The notes under the pieces are model-generated. The model did no database searches, was not told the origin of the DNA, and was given only the letters and a program-made list of their open reading frames with translations. The translations under genes were made by a program, and so were the position numbers. From Bradysia coprophila (taxonomy: Eukaryota > Arthropoda > Insecta > Diptera > Sciaridae): a stretch of DNA of 64,000 nt. Position 1 is the first letter of the stretch. Every line of letters starts with the position of its first letter. The stretch spans positions 6,976,001 to 7,040,000 of the forward strand of contig NW_023503493.1 of the NCBI RefSeq assembly GCF_014529535.1. Reading direction: 5' to 3'. Positions 21,381 to 32,299 of this stretch are shown piece after piece.

Positions 21381-21759
21381 TAGGCATGGGCGATAATGAA
21401 AATGATTATCGATAATTATCAATTATCGATAATTATCGACTTTTTTTATTGAAAATTATCAAAAAAATATCGATAATCGATAATTATTGATATTTTGATA
21501 ATTATCAAGATATCGATAATTCGATATATCGATATTTCGGTCAGAAAATCCGATATTTATCGATATATTCCGATATATCGGTATATTATCATGAATTTTC
21601 AGATAAATATCAAAATATCGATATTTTGATAATTATCGAATTTCGATATTTCGATAATTATCGATAATTATTAAATTATCGATAACGATATGATTAATCG
21701 ATTATCGATAATTTCTTTCGATTGATATTATCGATAATTTTGAACGCCTCACATCCCTA
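21381..21759. mobile_element. hAT-type MITE filled with ATCGATAA repeats
   Basis: A perfect 8-bp duplication TTAAAGAT (21373-21380 and 21760-21767) flanks the element, whose ends are TAGGCATGGGCG and, inverted, TAGGGATGTGAGGCG. The 8-bp duplication and TAGGGATG-like ends fit the hAT superfamily. The interior is almost wholly ATTATCGATAATT-like, giving many TATCGATA and CGATA motifs. In Drosophila these are DREF and BEAF-32 recognition sequences; binding here is only a possibility. Confidence 0.88.
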
Positions 21760-21877
21760 TTAAAGATGCCATCAGCCACAGACATCCACAAATGTCAGAA
21801 GTATTGAGCTATAAAAATCATGATTTTCCTAATCAAAAACTGAAAATCGAGACTCGTATTCATTTTGCAAATAATTT

Positions 21878-23298
21878 TTAAGAGTTGGTGCAAAACACAT
21901 CCATACAATTAACATTCAGGAAGTGACTAAATCTTTCTAAAATTAATGATTGTTTGCACACTCCATTTGGACCACATCCAGAAATTTGTAACGGCAACTC
22001 GTTGTATAAGAAAAGTACATCATTGTCATCGTCATCGCAGCTTTAAGAAAATTGAAACGAAACGATGAAATTAGTTCGCCCAAAGCTCAGACTACATTCA
22101 CTCACTCATATCGGATCACAGCCAAATTGGATGCCATCGGCATGTTAATGCTCGATCTCCATACCCTTTGCATCTGTTGCGCAAAATTGTGTCGTGTCAG
22201 AGGAGCATCATCGTCGAAAGCTCGAAAGCTTAACAGAGTCATGAATTGGTTTACTTGCCCGTTGAATATTCTTGCTTTGTGGTCATTGGCATCATTCGAT
22301 TGAATGAAACGCAACATGTCTTGCATTTGGAAGCACATTAAATTTTCGTACAATCTACGATATTCTGGTCGACCATAACCAAACCTGTGGTAAAGGTCAA
22401 CGTCCTCATAATATTCAATCACTTGACTGTTTGCAATTGAAAAAGCTGCACAGAATGGAGACGTTGAATTTTGATCCCAGATTCGTTCGAACCGGCAGAT
22501 TTGAGCAAGTATCGCAATGTCACTGTTTCGCAGTACGTGTGAGCCATGGAATCCCAATTTTGCACTGACCTGAGTTGTCATTTCTTGATATTCTGGACCA
22601 TTCTGAAACGCATTCTGTTCGACTCGTTCGGCATTAATCTCAATATAAAGGGGACAATATTGATTAGATCTCATAAAAACGTCCTGCTCAGGAACATCTT
22701 CGAATTGAACTTGCTCGTGTCCATTAACTCCAAACAAACCGTCAGCAAATGCATTGAGACTGGCTTTTGTGCGTTGAAGATCAGTCGAGCGAAAGAAGTA
22801 ATCGTTTGGTGAATATGTCGATGACAGAATTGATGGAAATGCAATCTGGAAACGTTGTGCCAGTGCTTCCATCTCATCCCAACCAGATGATGCTAAAAAT
22901 CCTGCATTTTCCATTGTGATATTTGGATCAAATCGCCAATTTCGAATCAATTCAATGTCGGATGCACACAGTGATGTTCTTCCTTGGTCGTAATTTAATA
23001 GAATTTCACTTTGAAGTCTAGCAACAGTTGCGGATATATTTGGAACATCAGGTGCAAGCGGCAATATTGCTCCATGTCGACCAGCCATCCAAAATTTCGT
23101 GGGATTACAGGTCGAAACATTCGCATTAATCGTCTGTCCTCGGCTGATTTCATAAATGCTATGTATTCCGCCAAACATACTTCGTGGTCTGATTGGATCG
23201 TTCGAATAGCAATAAAAGGGATTGTGCACTGAAACCTCGCTTTGGGTGTAAAAAATAACCAACGAAGGAAGCACTAACAAATTAACCACGGAGAACAT
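21878..23298 (-). CDS. MINPP-like histidine acid phosphatase, probable pseudoenzyme
   Basis: The family (multiple inositol polyphosphate phosphatase) removes phosphates from inositol polyphosphates in the secretory pathway. The model has exon 1 at 23298-22106, a 65-nt intron (GTGAGT...TTAAAG) and exon 2 at 22040-21878, giving about 451 aa. The start is chosen at MFSVVNLLVLPSLVIFYTQ, a signal peptide; an upstream ATG at 23358 is in frame. The C-terminal exon (FLYNELPLQISGCG...) continues the family fold. The active-site RHGxRxP reads RHGAILP (H75), so the second Arg is lost. The GHAE block near 22260 reads NGQVN, so the proton-donor His and its Glu are lost. The frame is otherwise open, which suggests a maintained non-catalytic paralogue rather than a pseudogene. 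Confidence 0.88.
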
Positions 23299-23990
23299 TT
23301 TGCGTATACTAACCCATTGAAGTGAATGAAAGCAGTAATGAAACAGTTGTATTATCATTGATGATTAGCTACATTTTCAATCACAGATAGTGCTCTAAGG
23401 TACGCAAAAAACCCGAGAGTATCAGATAAAAAATGACCAAGCACTGTCTCGATACCAGAGGCGGCGACTTTCATTTGAGCCGAAAGGCGACTAACTAAAA
23501 AACTAAACTCTCAGCACCTAGTAACGACATTAAAGCAAGATTATCCTATACGAAAACCATTTGTTCAATTTTTAACCTAGAATAGCCCTAATTAGGGTAG
23601 ACTGTCATACATCGGTAAAAATTCGGTAACAAAATAAAGGCAATAGTGGTAGGTGAAGAATGAAATTTGAAAATAAAGTTATTGAAAATCTAGCCGGACC
23701 AGACAAATTAAAAAACCGAAGTTTGAGTTGCCTGGCTCAACAAGTCTTTCAATAAAAAAAATTATTTCCAATTCTAACTAATCTTCCTTTGGGACTAATT
23801 TACATTTTCTACGATGTGTTATGGCCTGCATATAGTGAAAGTCGTAGAAGAAAGTTTTTTCGTGTCGGGTAATATAATAATATTGCCTTGAGGGGATCAA
23901 AGTGACGTGAGGCGCTGCTCTGATACTCGAAATAATTTGCTACCTCGTTTGCTACCCTCCGAAGTTGCTGTTGGTTTCATTCATTATATC
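23299..23990. other. Upstream flank of MINPP-like gene, no gene
   Basis: No coding pattern. It probably contains the promoter of the minus-strand phosphatase-like gene. Confidence 0.5.
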
Positions 23991-24120
23991 GAATCACTTC
24001 ATGCAAAAGTGATCTAGTCGACAGCTGACAAATACTTTACATGAATTTTTTTGTACAATATGATAGACTGTGTAGTTTCAGTACCCCATTTAGAGGACCA
24101 CTCATGCTTGAAGTGAGTGG
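23991..24120. mobile_element. MITE family C, diverged copy
   Basis: ATCACTTCATGCAAAAGTGATC at the left, and TAGTTTCAGTACCCCATTTAGAG followed by CTCATGCTTGAAGTGA at the right, match the better-preserved copies at 57055-57214 and 57382-57516. Confidence 0.7.
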
Positions 24121-24294
24121 ATTCTATTCGTTCCATAAAAGTACTTTTGCGATTCTCTTTACATCTTTGCCGCAGGTATGCCCTACTTAATATTGATGCA
24201 TACGAAGTTGGAGCTAACTCTCGCTCTCCCTCTCTTTCTATCTTTCTCTCTTCGCTGTTTTCTTTGTATCATGCCCGCACGCTAGTAAGCGGGG

Positions 24295-24712
24295 GTGACG
24301 CAAGTCCACTACAAAAAAAAAATTTAAAAAATTTTTTTGGGGACGGCGGAGCATATTTACAGCAACCTTTTTACTTCTCTTTCTTGGCTCCAATGATCCC
24401 CAAACTTGGATATCTGGAATCTAGTAATCCATACGGTTTCAACTGGCTCGAGCTATCACACGTTACTGCAGCTTCAAAATTGGCCGAACTTTGAACTTTA
24501 AACTTTGAAATATTGATGTTTGTATGAAATTAAGCAAAATGTCGAATATTCAGATAATGCAAATCGCTTATGTTAGTCTTTTTTTTGTAAAATTTTCCTT
24601 AACAAATTTTTTGGGTCAATTTTTTGTTGAAAAAACTTTTGCGTACGGCGCACAATGCGTCACCCTCAGCGATATCAGTTGTTTTGTAAGTAAGATAAAG
24701 GACTTGCGTCAC
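24295..24712. mobile_element. Inverted-repeat element with GTGACGCAAGTCC ends
   Basis: The 13-bp GTGACGCAAGTCC at 24295-24307 is perfectly inverted at 24700-24712. The same end sequence bounds a much shorter element at 40012-40093. The interior is AT-rich with no recognised protein. A CT-rich simple stretch lies just upstream (24220-24260). Confidence 0.65.
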
Positions 24713-24831
24713 ATTTACCCTATAAGTGTTTTTTGACTGATTACATTCGGAAGAAAAGTTTGTTCATCAGGCTCAGCCGAGGTTAATAAAAGCTCGAAAA
24801 CTTCCTTTATGTAATTGACTATTAGGTTCGC

Positions 24832-25222
24832 ATACAGTCAGAGGCAGTGACATTTTCTCCTTTGTTACGATCTGCCAGTTTTTCTATTTTGCGATTTAGT
24901 ATTTATGGAAATGAAAACTAAAATTGAGATATCTTTGCTGTTTTAAGTGGTTTTTCATATTTTTTTGGACCAAAAAGTTTTAAAGTGTGTGTGAAATCGA
25001 TTGACATTAACAAAATAATAAAATAGAAAAAATATTTTCTCACAATCTGTTAATGCCAATCGGTTCCAAACATACTTTAAAACATTTTGGTCCAAAAAAA
25101 TATGAAAAACCACTTAAAACAGCAAAGATATCTCAATTTTAGTTTTCATTTCCATACTAAATCGCAAAATAGAAAAACTGACAGATCGTAACAAAGGAGA
25201 AAAAAGCTCTCTCTGACGTATA
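24832..25222. mobile_element. Large foldback element with arms of about 170 bp
   Basis: TTTTCTCCTTTGTTACGATC at 24853 is inverted at about 25185-25204. The arms continue nearly perfectly through TTTTTCTATTTTGCGATTTA, AAATTGAGATATCTTTGCTG and TTTTTGGACCAAAA to a central region near 25030. Outer GTCAGAG / CTCTGAC extend the pairing. There is no ORF. Confidence 0.85.
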
Positions 25223-25583
25223 AATTTATACGACTAATGGCGTGGATTTGCTGCAGTTGATCCACACAAACAATCAAAAATTTGTAAATTCGTCATTATA
25301 TCATAATATTTATACCATTAAACCATTTTGAATGTATCGGTGGATCAGCTGAAAAACAGCTGGAGCAAATTCATCATGAAATTTCACCTCTGACTATACT
25401 GATTCTTTACACAAATAGTCACATTCATTACATCGCCAATAGCAGTGGCTGGTGTGGTACCAAGATAAAGAGAAAAGATTTGTCTGTCAAAATTTATTTG
25501 CTTAACTGCGTTAGAAAATCGTATAAGAGAAGAAAATTAAATCTAAATATTTCCATGCAGAGAGTAAAAAACGAAAACTTTTT
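25223..25583. other. Intergenic, no gene
   Basis: AT-rich DNA with a TGGATCAGCTGAAAAACAGC motif near 25344 that recurs, with changes, near 35133. No gene is seen. Confidence 0.4.
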
Positions 25584-25589
25584 TTTATT
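25584..25589 (-). terminator. Probable poly(A) signal of the globin gene
   Basis: AATAAA on the minus strand lies about 50 bases past the globin stop codon. Confidence 0.5.
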
Positions 25590-25635
25590 AGACATCATAT
25601 TTAACACAGACACGTACGATCCAGTGAACTCAATT

Positions 25636-26221
25636 TTAGTTGTCGTATTTCTTGAAGATGAGGCTGTAGACAACGTCGAATAGATCTGACCAAGCCTTTT
25701 GTTGCGTTGCGTCGAGAGAACAAACAGCAGTCAAGACTTCGAATATGACTACTTTCAATTCCTAAACAAAGGGAGAAAATTATATTTGTAGAACCCAACC
25801 AAGTAGTGTTCAAAATATACGTTACATTGAATGACTCCTTGCTAATTTTCCTTTTGGAGTGTGTCTCGCCAATTTTTCCCCACATCTCTTCCAACTGCTT
25901 AGTTGCGTCTGGACTATCCAATGCTACAATAGCATCGTTAATCACCGTTACAACACGACCGGCATGCGTTCTGAAGGACTTACTGCCCTATTAAGTATAA
26001 AAAAAAAAATAGATTTAGCCATTCGATCTTATTTCAACTAAAGAAACGAAAATTACTTTCAACGACTCTAGCGGTAAGTTCTTGAATGCCAGAAATTTCT
26101 GTTGATTGTGCGGAAATTTCTCAAAAAATTTCAACAGAATAACTTCCCCAGAATCTATTGGATTTGCGGCTGGAATTTTCCATGTTGTTTTAATGATGTC
26201 GATTTGGTCTGGAGTTACCAT
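25636..26221 (-). CDS. glob1: Intracellular globin (glob1-like), three exons
   Basis: A haem-binding globin, in insects usually linked to oxygen handling in tracheal and fat-body cells. The model has exons 26221-26057, 25987-25826 and 25761-25636, both introns in phase 0 (69 and 64 nt); the product is 150 aa. The second intron falls at the conserved G7.0 site, just before ELKVVI. Visible haem residues are CD1 Phe at about F46 (in QQKFLAFKNLPL), distal E7 H63 (SFRTHAGR) and proximal F8 H98 (IGETHSKRK). There is no signal peptide, so it is intracellular, unlike secreted chironomid haemoglobins. The C-terminus ends LIFKKYDN. The gene is intact. Confidence 0.93.
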
Positions 26222-27314
26222 GTTTGTAATTTACCTGCAACGAAAGGTCACGTGAAATTTTCTTGAAGCAGTTTGAGCTAATTGGTGCTGCCAGCTTATA
26301 TTACCAAAACTGGTGGTTCTTCAGAATCTGTAGTTATAACATTCTTTGTAAGTTAGAAAACTTTGTTTTTGGAAACTGAGATTGAAAAAGTGCAGTTGCA
26401 AGCTGGATTGCAACTGTTGACATTGTCTATTTCGCTCAAGGTATGTTGACAATAAACTTGGGCAACAAGAGCTTTGTTAATTGATGACCGAAGCTCTTAG
26501 TGCCCTAATCCATTCGTCTGTATCCAGAGTATCAGATCATTTGCATGGGCCTTTACATAAGGAATTTTTGTTTTCCTTACAAATTTTTTTTTAACAACTT
26601 AAGGAGGGTGGATGTTAGCCTTTTGAAGTAGTTGCGAAAGCTGTGCAGAAAATAGCAAGGAAAAATTTCCTTATCACTTTTGTCAGGTTGTTTTGTAAAA
26701 ACATTTTTCTGCATTTTCTCAAATTTGTCCATATTTTCCAAAGAAATGTTTGAAGGAATTGAAAGAAATGAAGGAAAGCATGCGAAAATTTTGGAAAATG
26801 TTTTCCCAAAAACAGTTCTTGACTTTTCTAACTTCTTAAAAACCTATGGAGTGGTCTTCGGAGGTCTCAGGTCTCGGCACCAGAGTGAACTACAGCACCA
26901 TAAACTGACGGTCCTTTCCTCATTTTTTTTCATCGATTTTTACTGTGGTCGTGGTCGATAACAGATGGTACATCTACACTTAGTGCATGGTTTTCGCGAT
27001 GAATTCTTACATTAAATAATGCATGGATGAAGGGAAGTGAAGCGAACAAGTGTAAAATTTCCAGTGACATTGAAAGGTAATCAATACACGGTTGCACTGA
27101 GAATGTGGAAAATTGTCGTAGGTGTACGTGCACGTGTAGTAAGTGATTTGACAGGTGCACGTGCAGTAAGTGATTTGACAGGTAACATGGAAAGGTTGTA
27201 ATTTATGATGCTATTTCTGTATCTGAGCTCAATAAAATTTGTACATTGGATTTTAGCTAAGTCACTTCAGTATTTCTTGTACTTTCAAAGGTATACGACC
27301 AACACGGTTCCAAG
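26222..27314. other. Intergenic between globin and odorant receptor
   Basis: Contains an AT-rich block (about 26640-26820) of the AATTTTCC/GGAAAATT type that recalls the MITE at 44582-44724. It also holds two tandem copies of a 28-bp unit (GTGCACGTG(T/C)AGTAAGTGAT...) near 27125-27182. No gene is seen. Confidence 0.5.
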
Positions 27315-28665
27315 ATGCATTCTATTAAAATTCATAAATTAATTGCCGTGATAATTGCATTCCTTCATCGCTATGATTTTTGGCATCAGGGCGATAAGCC
27401 TGCTACTGCCAGACAACTCAAAACTAAGTCGTTTTATTGCATCTACTATTTTATGAGCGTCATTGCGACATCCATGGGAGCAATTAAAAATGAAAAGGTT
27501 GAGCAAACGATATTCTTAACTGAAGTGTCGATTGGTGTTGCAGTTGATGTAGTTAAACTTTGGATTTTAATTTGGAAGCAGAACGAAATTCAGGGATTGT
27601 TGAAACGGATTTGTGAATTTGAGGTTCGAAATGATGAGGACTACAATGCTTACAACGACAAACTGGGGAGATTCGTGAAATTTTTGATTGTATTTCTAAT
27701 TGCTGTATTTGTTTGCTCTTTTATACAGTCTGTATTTATACCGGCCTTTGGAAGTGAGAAAATTTTATTTTTCGAAATTGCATTTCCGTTAGATTATAGA
27801 AACAATGAAGTGGCATTCTGGATGGCAACGGTTTTCCTATTCACTGAAACTGTGTTAACGATAATCGCAGTGTTTTTTTCCATATTAATTTGGTACTTAT
27901 TACTAAATTGTTCGTTGAGATATGAAGTGTTGGCAAGCGAAATGAGGAATATGGGGAAAATTATGGACAGCAAAAAAGGTCAAAATGTGATCGTTACTTC
28001 TATACAGAAGAGTTTTGTCGATGACCTAAAAGCTTCAATCAACGTTCACCTTCACTTAACTGAGTTCGTGCCTTTGCTGCATTAAATAATCCAAGATAAC
28101 AAACCCAAGTCCACAAATTTAAATTCGCAGATTGACCAACGAATTGGGTTCCTTCTGTTCGGACATATTTTTCATTCAATTTGGCACCAGCGGCCTATGC
28201 ATTTGCGGATCCATATACAGCCTAGCATTTGTTCGAACTAAATTGATATGCATACAGTGATCGTCGCTTATATTCGCTTATTCCTTTGCAGGATATCGGT
28301 GATAATGTGTGGGAACGTTGTGTGTATTTGTTGCTGTTCATTTACGTCGTTGCCGAACTGTTTATGATTACGTACTTTGGGAATGAGATTATGCGGTCAA
28401 GCAATGGTCTCTCTTACAGTTTATTTGAATCAGACTGGTACAATCAGCCACAAGCAACCAGAAAGTGTGTCATAATTTTTGGTGAATATTTGAAGACACC
28501 ACAGGTGCTGCTAATTGGCAAGTTGTACCAGTTAACTTTGGAGACATTCACTAAGGTTTGCAATTTAATATTCACTTATGTGATAAGGCTTTCACGACAA
28601 CATTGTCCTAGATTTTCAACTCGGCCTACAGTATGTTCAACATTTTGAAAAATTTTAAAAATTAA
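27315..28665 (+). CDS. Odorant receptor (7tm_6), four exons
   Basis: A ligand-binding insect odorant receptor subunit, expected to form a cation channel with Orco in sensory-neuron dendrites. The model has exons 27315-28063, 28131-28230, 28292-28555 and 28612-28665, with introns of 56-67 nt and phases 2, 0 and 0; the product is 388 aa, normal for the family. Several hydrophobic segments are visible (for example FLIVFLIAVFVCSFIQ and ETVLTIIAVFFSILIWYLLL). The C-terminal part has the family pattern VYLLLFIYVVAELFMITYFGNEI, SNGLSYSLFESDWY, then TLETFTK and the last-exon ILNSAYSMFNILKN. The intron just before the NSAYS exon is typical. The gene is intact; the ligand and subfamily are unknown. Confidence 0.93.
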
Positions 28666-29052
28666 AATCGTTACACCATCAGGCGCTAGAGGTAGTGCTC
28701 AATTTGAAACAAGTCAAAATAGCTATTTTCCTATCGAGTGTCTAAAATTTCGCATAAAATGCCCATTTAGACATAAGATAGGCAGGCACAACTTGTGCCG
28801 CACAAGATTTTATGAAAGCAATTAAAATTTCATTAAATGATATTTACACACGCAAAATGTATCTTTATGCACTGCATAAATGTTGAATTTCTTATTTACA
28901 CTAATAAAGGCTTTCAAGAAGTATAATGGTGCCTCACGACACTTTGAGTCCTTCATAAGGTCACGACTTGAAACCTATGCCGTATCATCACATTACCCTA
29001 AACGAAAATAGTATTTTACAGAACAAGGAAAAAAGATGAAAAGAAGAGTTCT
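28666..29052. other. 3' flank of odorant receptor, no gene
   Basis: A small hairpin GGCACAACTTGTGCC lies near 28784-28798, and an AATAAA near 28904 may serve the receptor. Nothing else is seen. Confidence 0.4.
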
Positions 29053-29101
29053 CGTGTGTATTTTGTTGATCCGAGACGAAGCCGAGGTCAATAAACACAC
29101 G
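29053..29101. repeat. Hairpin with TCCGAGACGAAGCCGAGG loop
   Basis: Arms CGTGTGTATTTTGTTGA (29053-29069) and TCAATAAACACACG (29088-29101) flank the loop at 29070-29087. The loop core matches 18672-18690. Confidence 0.7.
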
Positions 29102-29242
29102 AAAACGACCCTTTACATTTTTATCCTGAGTTTTGTAATAGATTTTACATGCTTTTGAGCTTAAAATCAATTTACCTTTCATTCCTGGGGGTGCAATTAG
29201 CCGCTTTCGACTCAACGGATAACAAACGTATGTAATAAATAT

Positions 29243-29299
29243 TATGCACGTATGACAAGGCGGTCGAGGCTTGCCGAGACGGCTTGTCATACGTGCATA
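29243..29299. repeat. Hairpin with 17-bp perfect stem and TCGAGGCTTGCCGAGA loop
   Basis: TATGCACGTATGACAAG (29243-29259) pairs exactly with 29283-29299 around a 23-nt loop (29260-29282). The loop core GTCGAGGCTTGCCGAG also occurs at 14874-14889. Confidence 0.85.
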
Positions 29300-29429
29300 T
29301 TCTTTTTTATCGCATAAGCGAAAACGAGACAACAAGATATGCGAATGACACTTTGACAATTTACAGAAGTATAATGTTTGTTTACATATCCTAGGTGAAT
29401 AATTTTTTCGGGGAATCACACCGCGTATG

Positions 29430-29640
29430 CGATAAACATTTCTACTCAACACAGTGCTTCCCTAGGGAGATAAATAGAACATTGTATGCTGTCATCATTT
29501 GTGTTGCTTTGTAGAGCAAAACAGCTCATTAGGTTGAATGTGTCCTTCACCCAAGGACTCGGTATCACAATCACCTACGTATCCATTTTCCATCATTTCT
29601 TCCATCGATACGTAATCTACTATTGCTATTAGAATTTTTG
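29430..29640 (+). repeat. Dispersed repeat family A, copy 2
   Basis: Collinear with the reverse complement of 19190-19430 (TACTCAACACAGTG..., CACCCAAGGACTCGGTATCAC, TATCCATTTTCCATCATTTC, CGATACGTA). This copy has lost the outer left arm. Low-complexity coding-like text (MEEMMENGYVGD on the minus strand) is judged a by-product of the repeat. Confidence 0.7.
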
Positions 29641-31686
29641 TTTTAAGCCCTAGAAATACCCTAATCGGAGAAGTTCTATTGAACATCTCGCCTGTCATCG
29701 GCACTTCGTAGAAAATCCAAATTGAGGTCAAAATAAAATTTTCTTTGGCAGGTCTCTCAAGTCGAAAAATCAAAAATCGAACAATTTAACTTGTCAGAGC
29801 GCAAAGTTGAGTATTATTGGTACAATTGCTTCTCTTACGGTATCCGGTGTTCTTTGGGGCATATTTAGACGTTGGGTAAATGCTTGCCGTAAATTTGTTA
29901 CATAGTCTAGAGTCTACTAAAAAAAGCTTAACGAGGGGCTAGATTATGAAACAAATTTCCGGCAAGCCTTGTTGTGCCCCAAAATTTTTTGTTGGAGATA
30001 CGAGGGATTTAAGATGGTTGTAAGTTTGTATATAATTGAATATGTTTTTAAGGGGATATTTTGTGTAAATGAACAAGGAAGTATAGATTTTTGGTTTGTT
30101 CGGGATTTGTGGTATAAGACTGGGTGACATAATGAATACTATTTACAACGAAATCAAGATTTAGATGTTGTCTGCATGAAGTAGACGGTCTTTAATGTAT
30201 TCACAAAGATCACTGACTACATAAAGAGTCAATTCCAGTTCCATTCTTCATTGAAACCATTTTCGTTCTCAAGAATCTACATTTCACCTGCCATAAACTG
30301 ATTGCTATAAATTTACGCATTGAAATTAGTTATTATGGCAATTTAGGAATAATATTTAATGTTCTTGTTAATAGAACATCATGCGATAGTATTTAATTGA
30401 ACGGATATTTTTCCTCAAATAAGGGTGGTTCAAATCGCCAAAGTTACTTTTCCGTCATGTAAATAAACCGAAAAAAAAAAATTAATTTAATTTGTATTAT
30501 AATGCCACCACACAATCACCGTGTTTCATGCTAAAATTAATTGGATTTTTTTTGTCATTAGTTGTCCTATCTTCAAAGTAGCACGAATCTAACGTTAATG
30601 TAATATGACGGCTTAAACCATAATCGAATCATACATCATCCAACCAATTGAAATAATATTATGATATTGCGTGATCGAAAGAAAATTTAGTCAAAAACAT
30701 GCAAATAAGAAATTGGTTCAGAGTGTGTATAACATGAGAACGTATGTAAGACTTATACACAAGAAAATAAAATAAAATTTGGGAAACATTAAAGAAGACT
30801 CGTGCCAATGACACTCGTTCTGTTCCATAGTAAATATAGAACAAAGCAATTAAATGTAGTCATTAAGTATTGTCCTGTCTTACATTTACATCACTGATAA
30901 TGACCGAGAGTATACATTCAACCGAAATTTTCAGAAACGTGTGGTTGACGATAGAACCAAATATTTGTTTTCTCTTTAAATTAACACGATTGTGTATGAC
31001 TTGCAACAAAATGCTGATGGCCTATTTAAGAGGTTGGTTAGGGTTATCATGCTCGGATGTCAGATGTTGTATCTAAAACTAAGCGATTTCCAAACTTTTG
31101 GTTTATTATTCAAAACAAATTACGTCAAAAGTTACGTCATTTTTGGGCAATTATCATGTGAAGATTCGGAGCTAATTTACAAAAAAAAAATGTTCTGAGA
31201 TACGGTGTGAAAGCGTTGTTGTGGTCACCAACAAATTAAAGAAATTCGTACAAAATGTATCAAAAACAATTTGAGTCGCTTATAGCATCAGGATTTATCA
31301 TTAAGCTTTCCGAATGAAGTAAGTGGTGTAGATTGCATTTAGCTATAGTTAGTTTGAGTGGGTCGGACATTGCACCTAGGGCTTTCTTCTCAACAATCTA
31401 GCGGTTCGATTGAGAAAGTTTATCAGTATGCTGCGAGCATACTTCAGACAGAATGTAAGCGTCTTGCTGTTTCCAATGTAGTGTTTCGATTTAAATTTAG
31501 ATCGCCAGCGTCTAATTATAATTATATCAGCAAAATAATGTAATCCTTTCCAACGACTTTTCAGTTTTGTTTTTCTTCGCCAATGAAAATGTCGATTACC
31601 TCGTTGTATATCAGAACATTAGGATTTTATAGAGCTTTCCCAAACGTCAATCGTGTTGGCTGAACAGAAGAACTGAATATTTTGTT
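29641..31686. other. Gene-poor stretch, nothing recognised
   Basis: About 2 kb of AT-rich DNA. Several short open frames (for example 30130-29939 on the minus strand) show no recognisable domain. Confidence 0.5.
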
Positions 31687-31839
31687 CAGGGCCGTATCTA
31701 GATGGGGCGCAGGGGGGCGGCGCCCCTCCTAGCGAAGTCATTTTTTCAATTTTTTTTAATTTTTCCCATACAAAATAATTTTTTTGGACCTTGCGCCCCC
31801 CCTAGCGCACTCAGATTTTGAAGTCTGGCTACGGCCCTG
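31687..31839. mobile_element. hAT-type MITE (CAGGGCCGTA ends)
   Basis: The 153-bp element has ends CAGGGCCGTATCTAG and, inverted, CAGGGCCGTAGCCAG. The flanks ATTTTGTT (31679-31686) and CTTTTGTT (31840-31847) are a 7/8 target duplication. GC-rich arms (GGGGCGCAGGGGGG / CCCCCCCTAGCGC) surround an AT-rich middle. Confidence 0.88.
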
Positions 31840-32299
31840 CTTTTGTTCATCTGCTACTTCATTCGTTTAACCGTGTCATTTACTATAAAGACCACATATC
31901 TCGGAGATTTTCGCTTAATTCTGTCATTTCTGTCAATAACAGATGATTACTGTTCCTGAAACGCTCAATCAGGAGCGTTTTTGTAGCGACGCAAATAGTA
32001 CTATCGAAAAACACATCCTTGCTAGTGGTTTTCAGGCTTTATAAACTTATTGCAAGACATTCCCTTGAGGCAAATATTATTCTTCAAAGTATTGTTGTGA
32101 TCAATACTCCCTCTAGCAAACAGATTCGAATTAGGGTGTGAAATAGGTTTGAGAAACTCTGCTTCTTCATAAAGCCTAAAGTGAACAGACTCACGAATCG
32201 TAAAAAAGTAGCAGAGTTTCACAAACGGCTTTACCACCTTTAATAAATGTAGTTTGTTTGCTTGCGAGGGTATTGCTGTGATCATAAACAACATTTTTC
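31840..32299. other. Intergenic, no gene
   Basis: Nothing recognised. A TCTGTCAATAACAGATGATTACTG motif near 31930 has relatives near 42465 and 59365. Confidence 0.4.

Noticed and set aside
29495..29773. 92-aa minus-strand frame with MEEMMENGYVGD
   Set aside because: The same text appears in the homologous repeat at 19190-19430 in a broken frame, so it is a repeat by-product.
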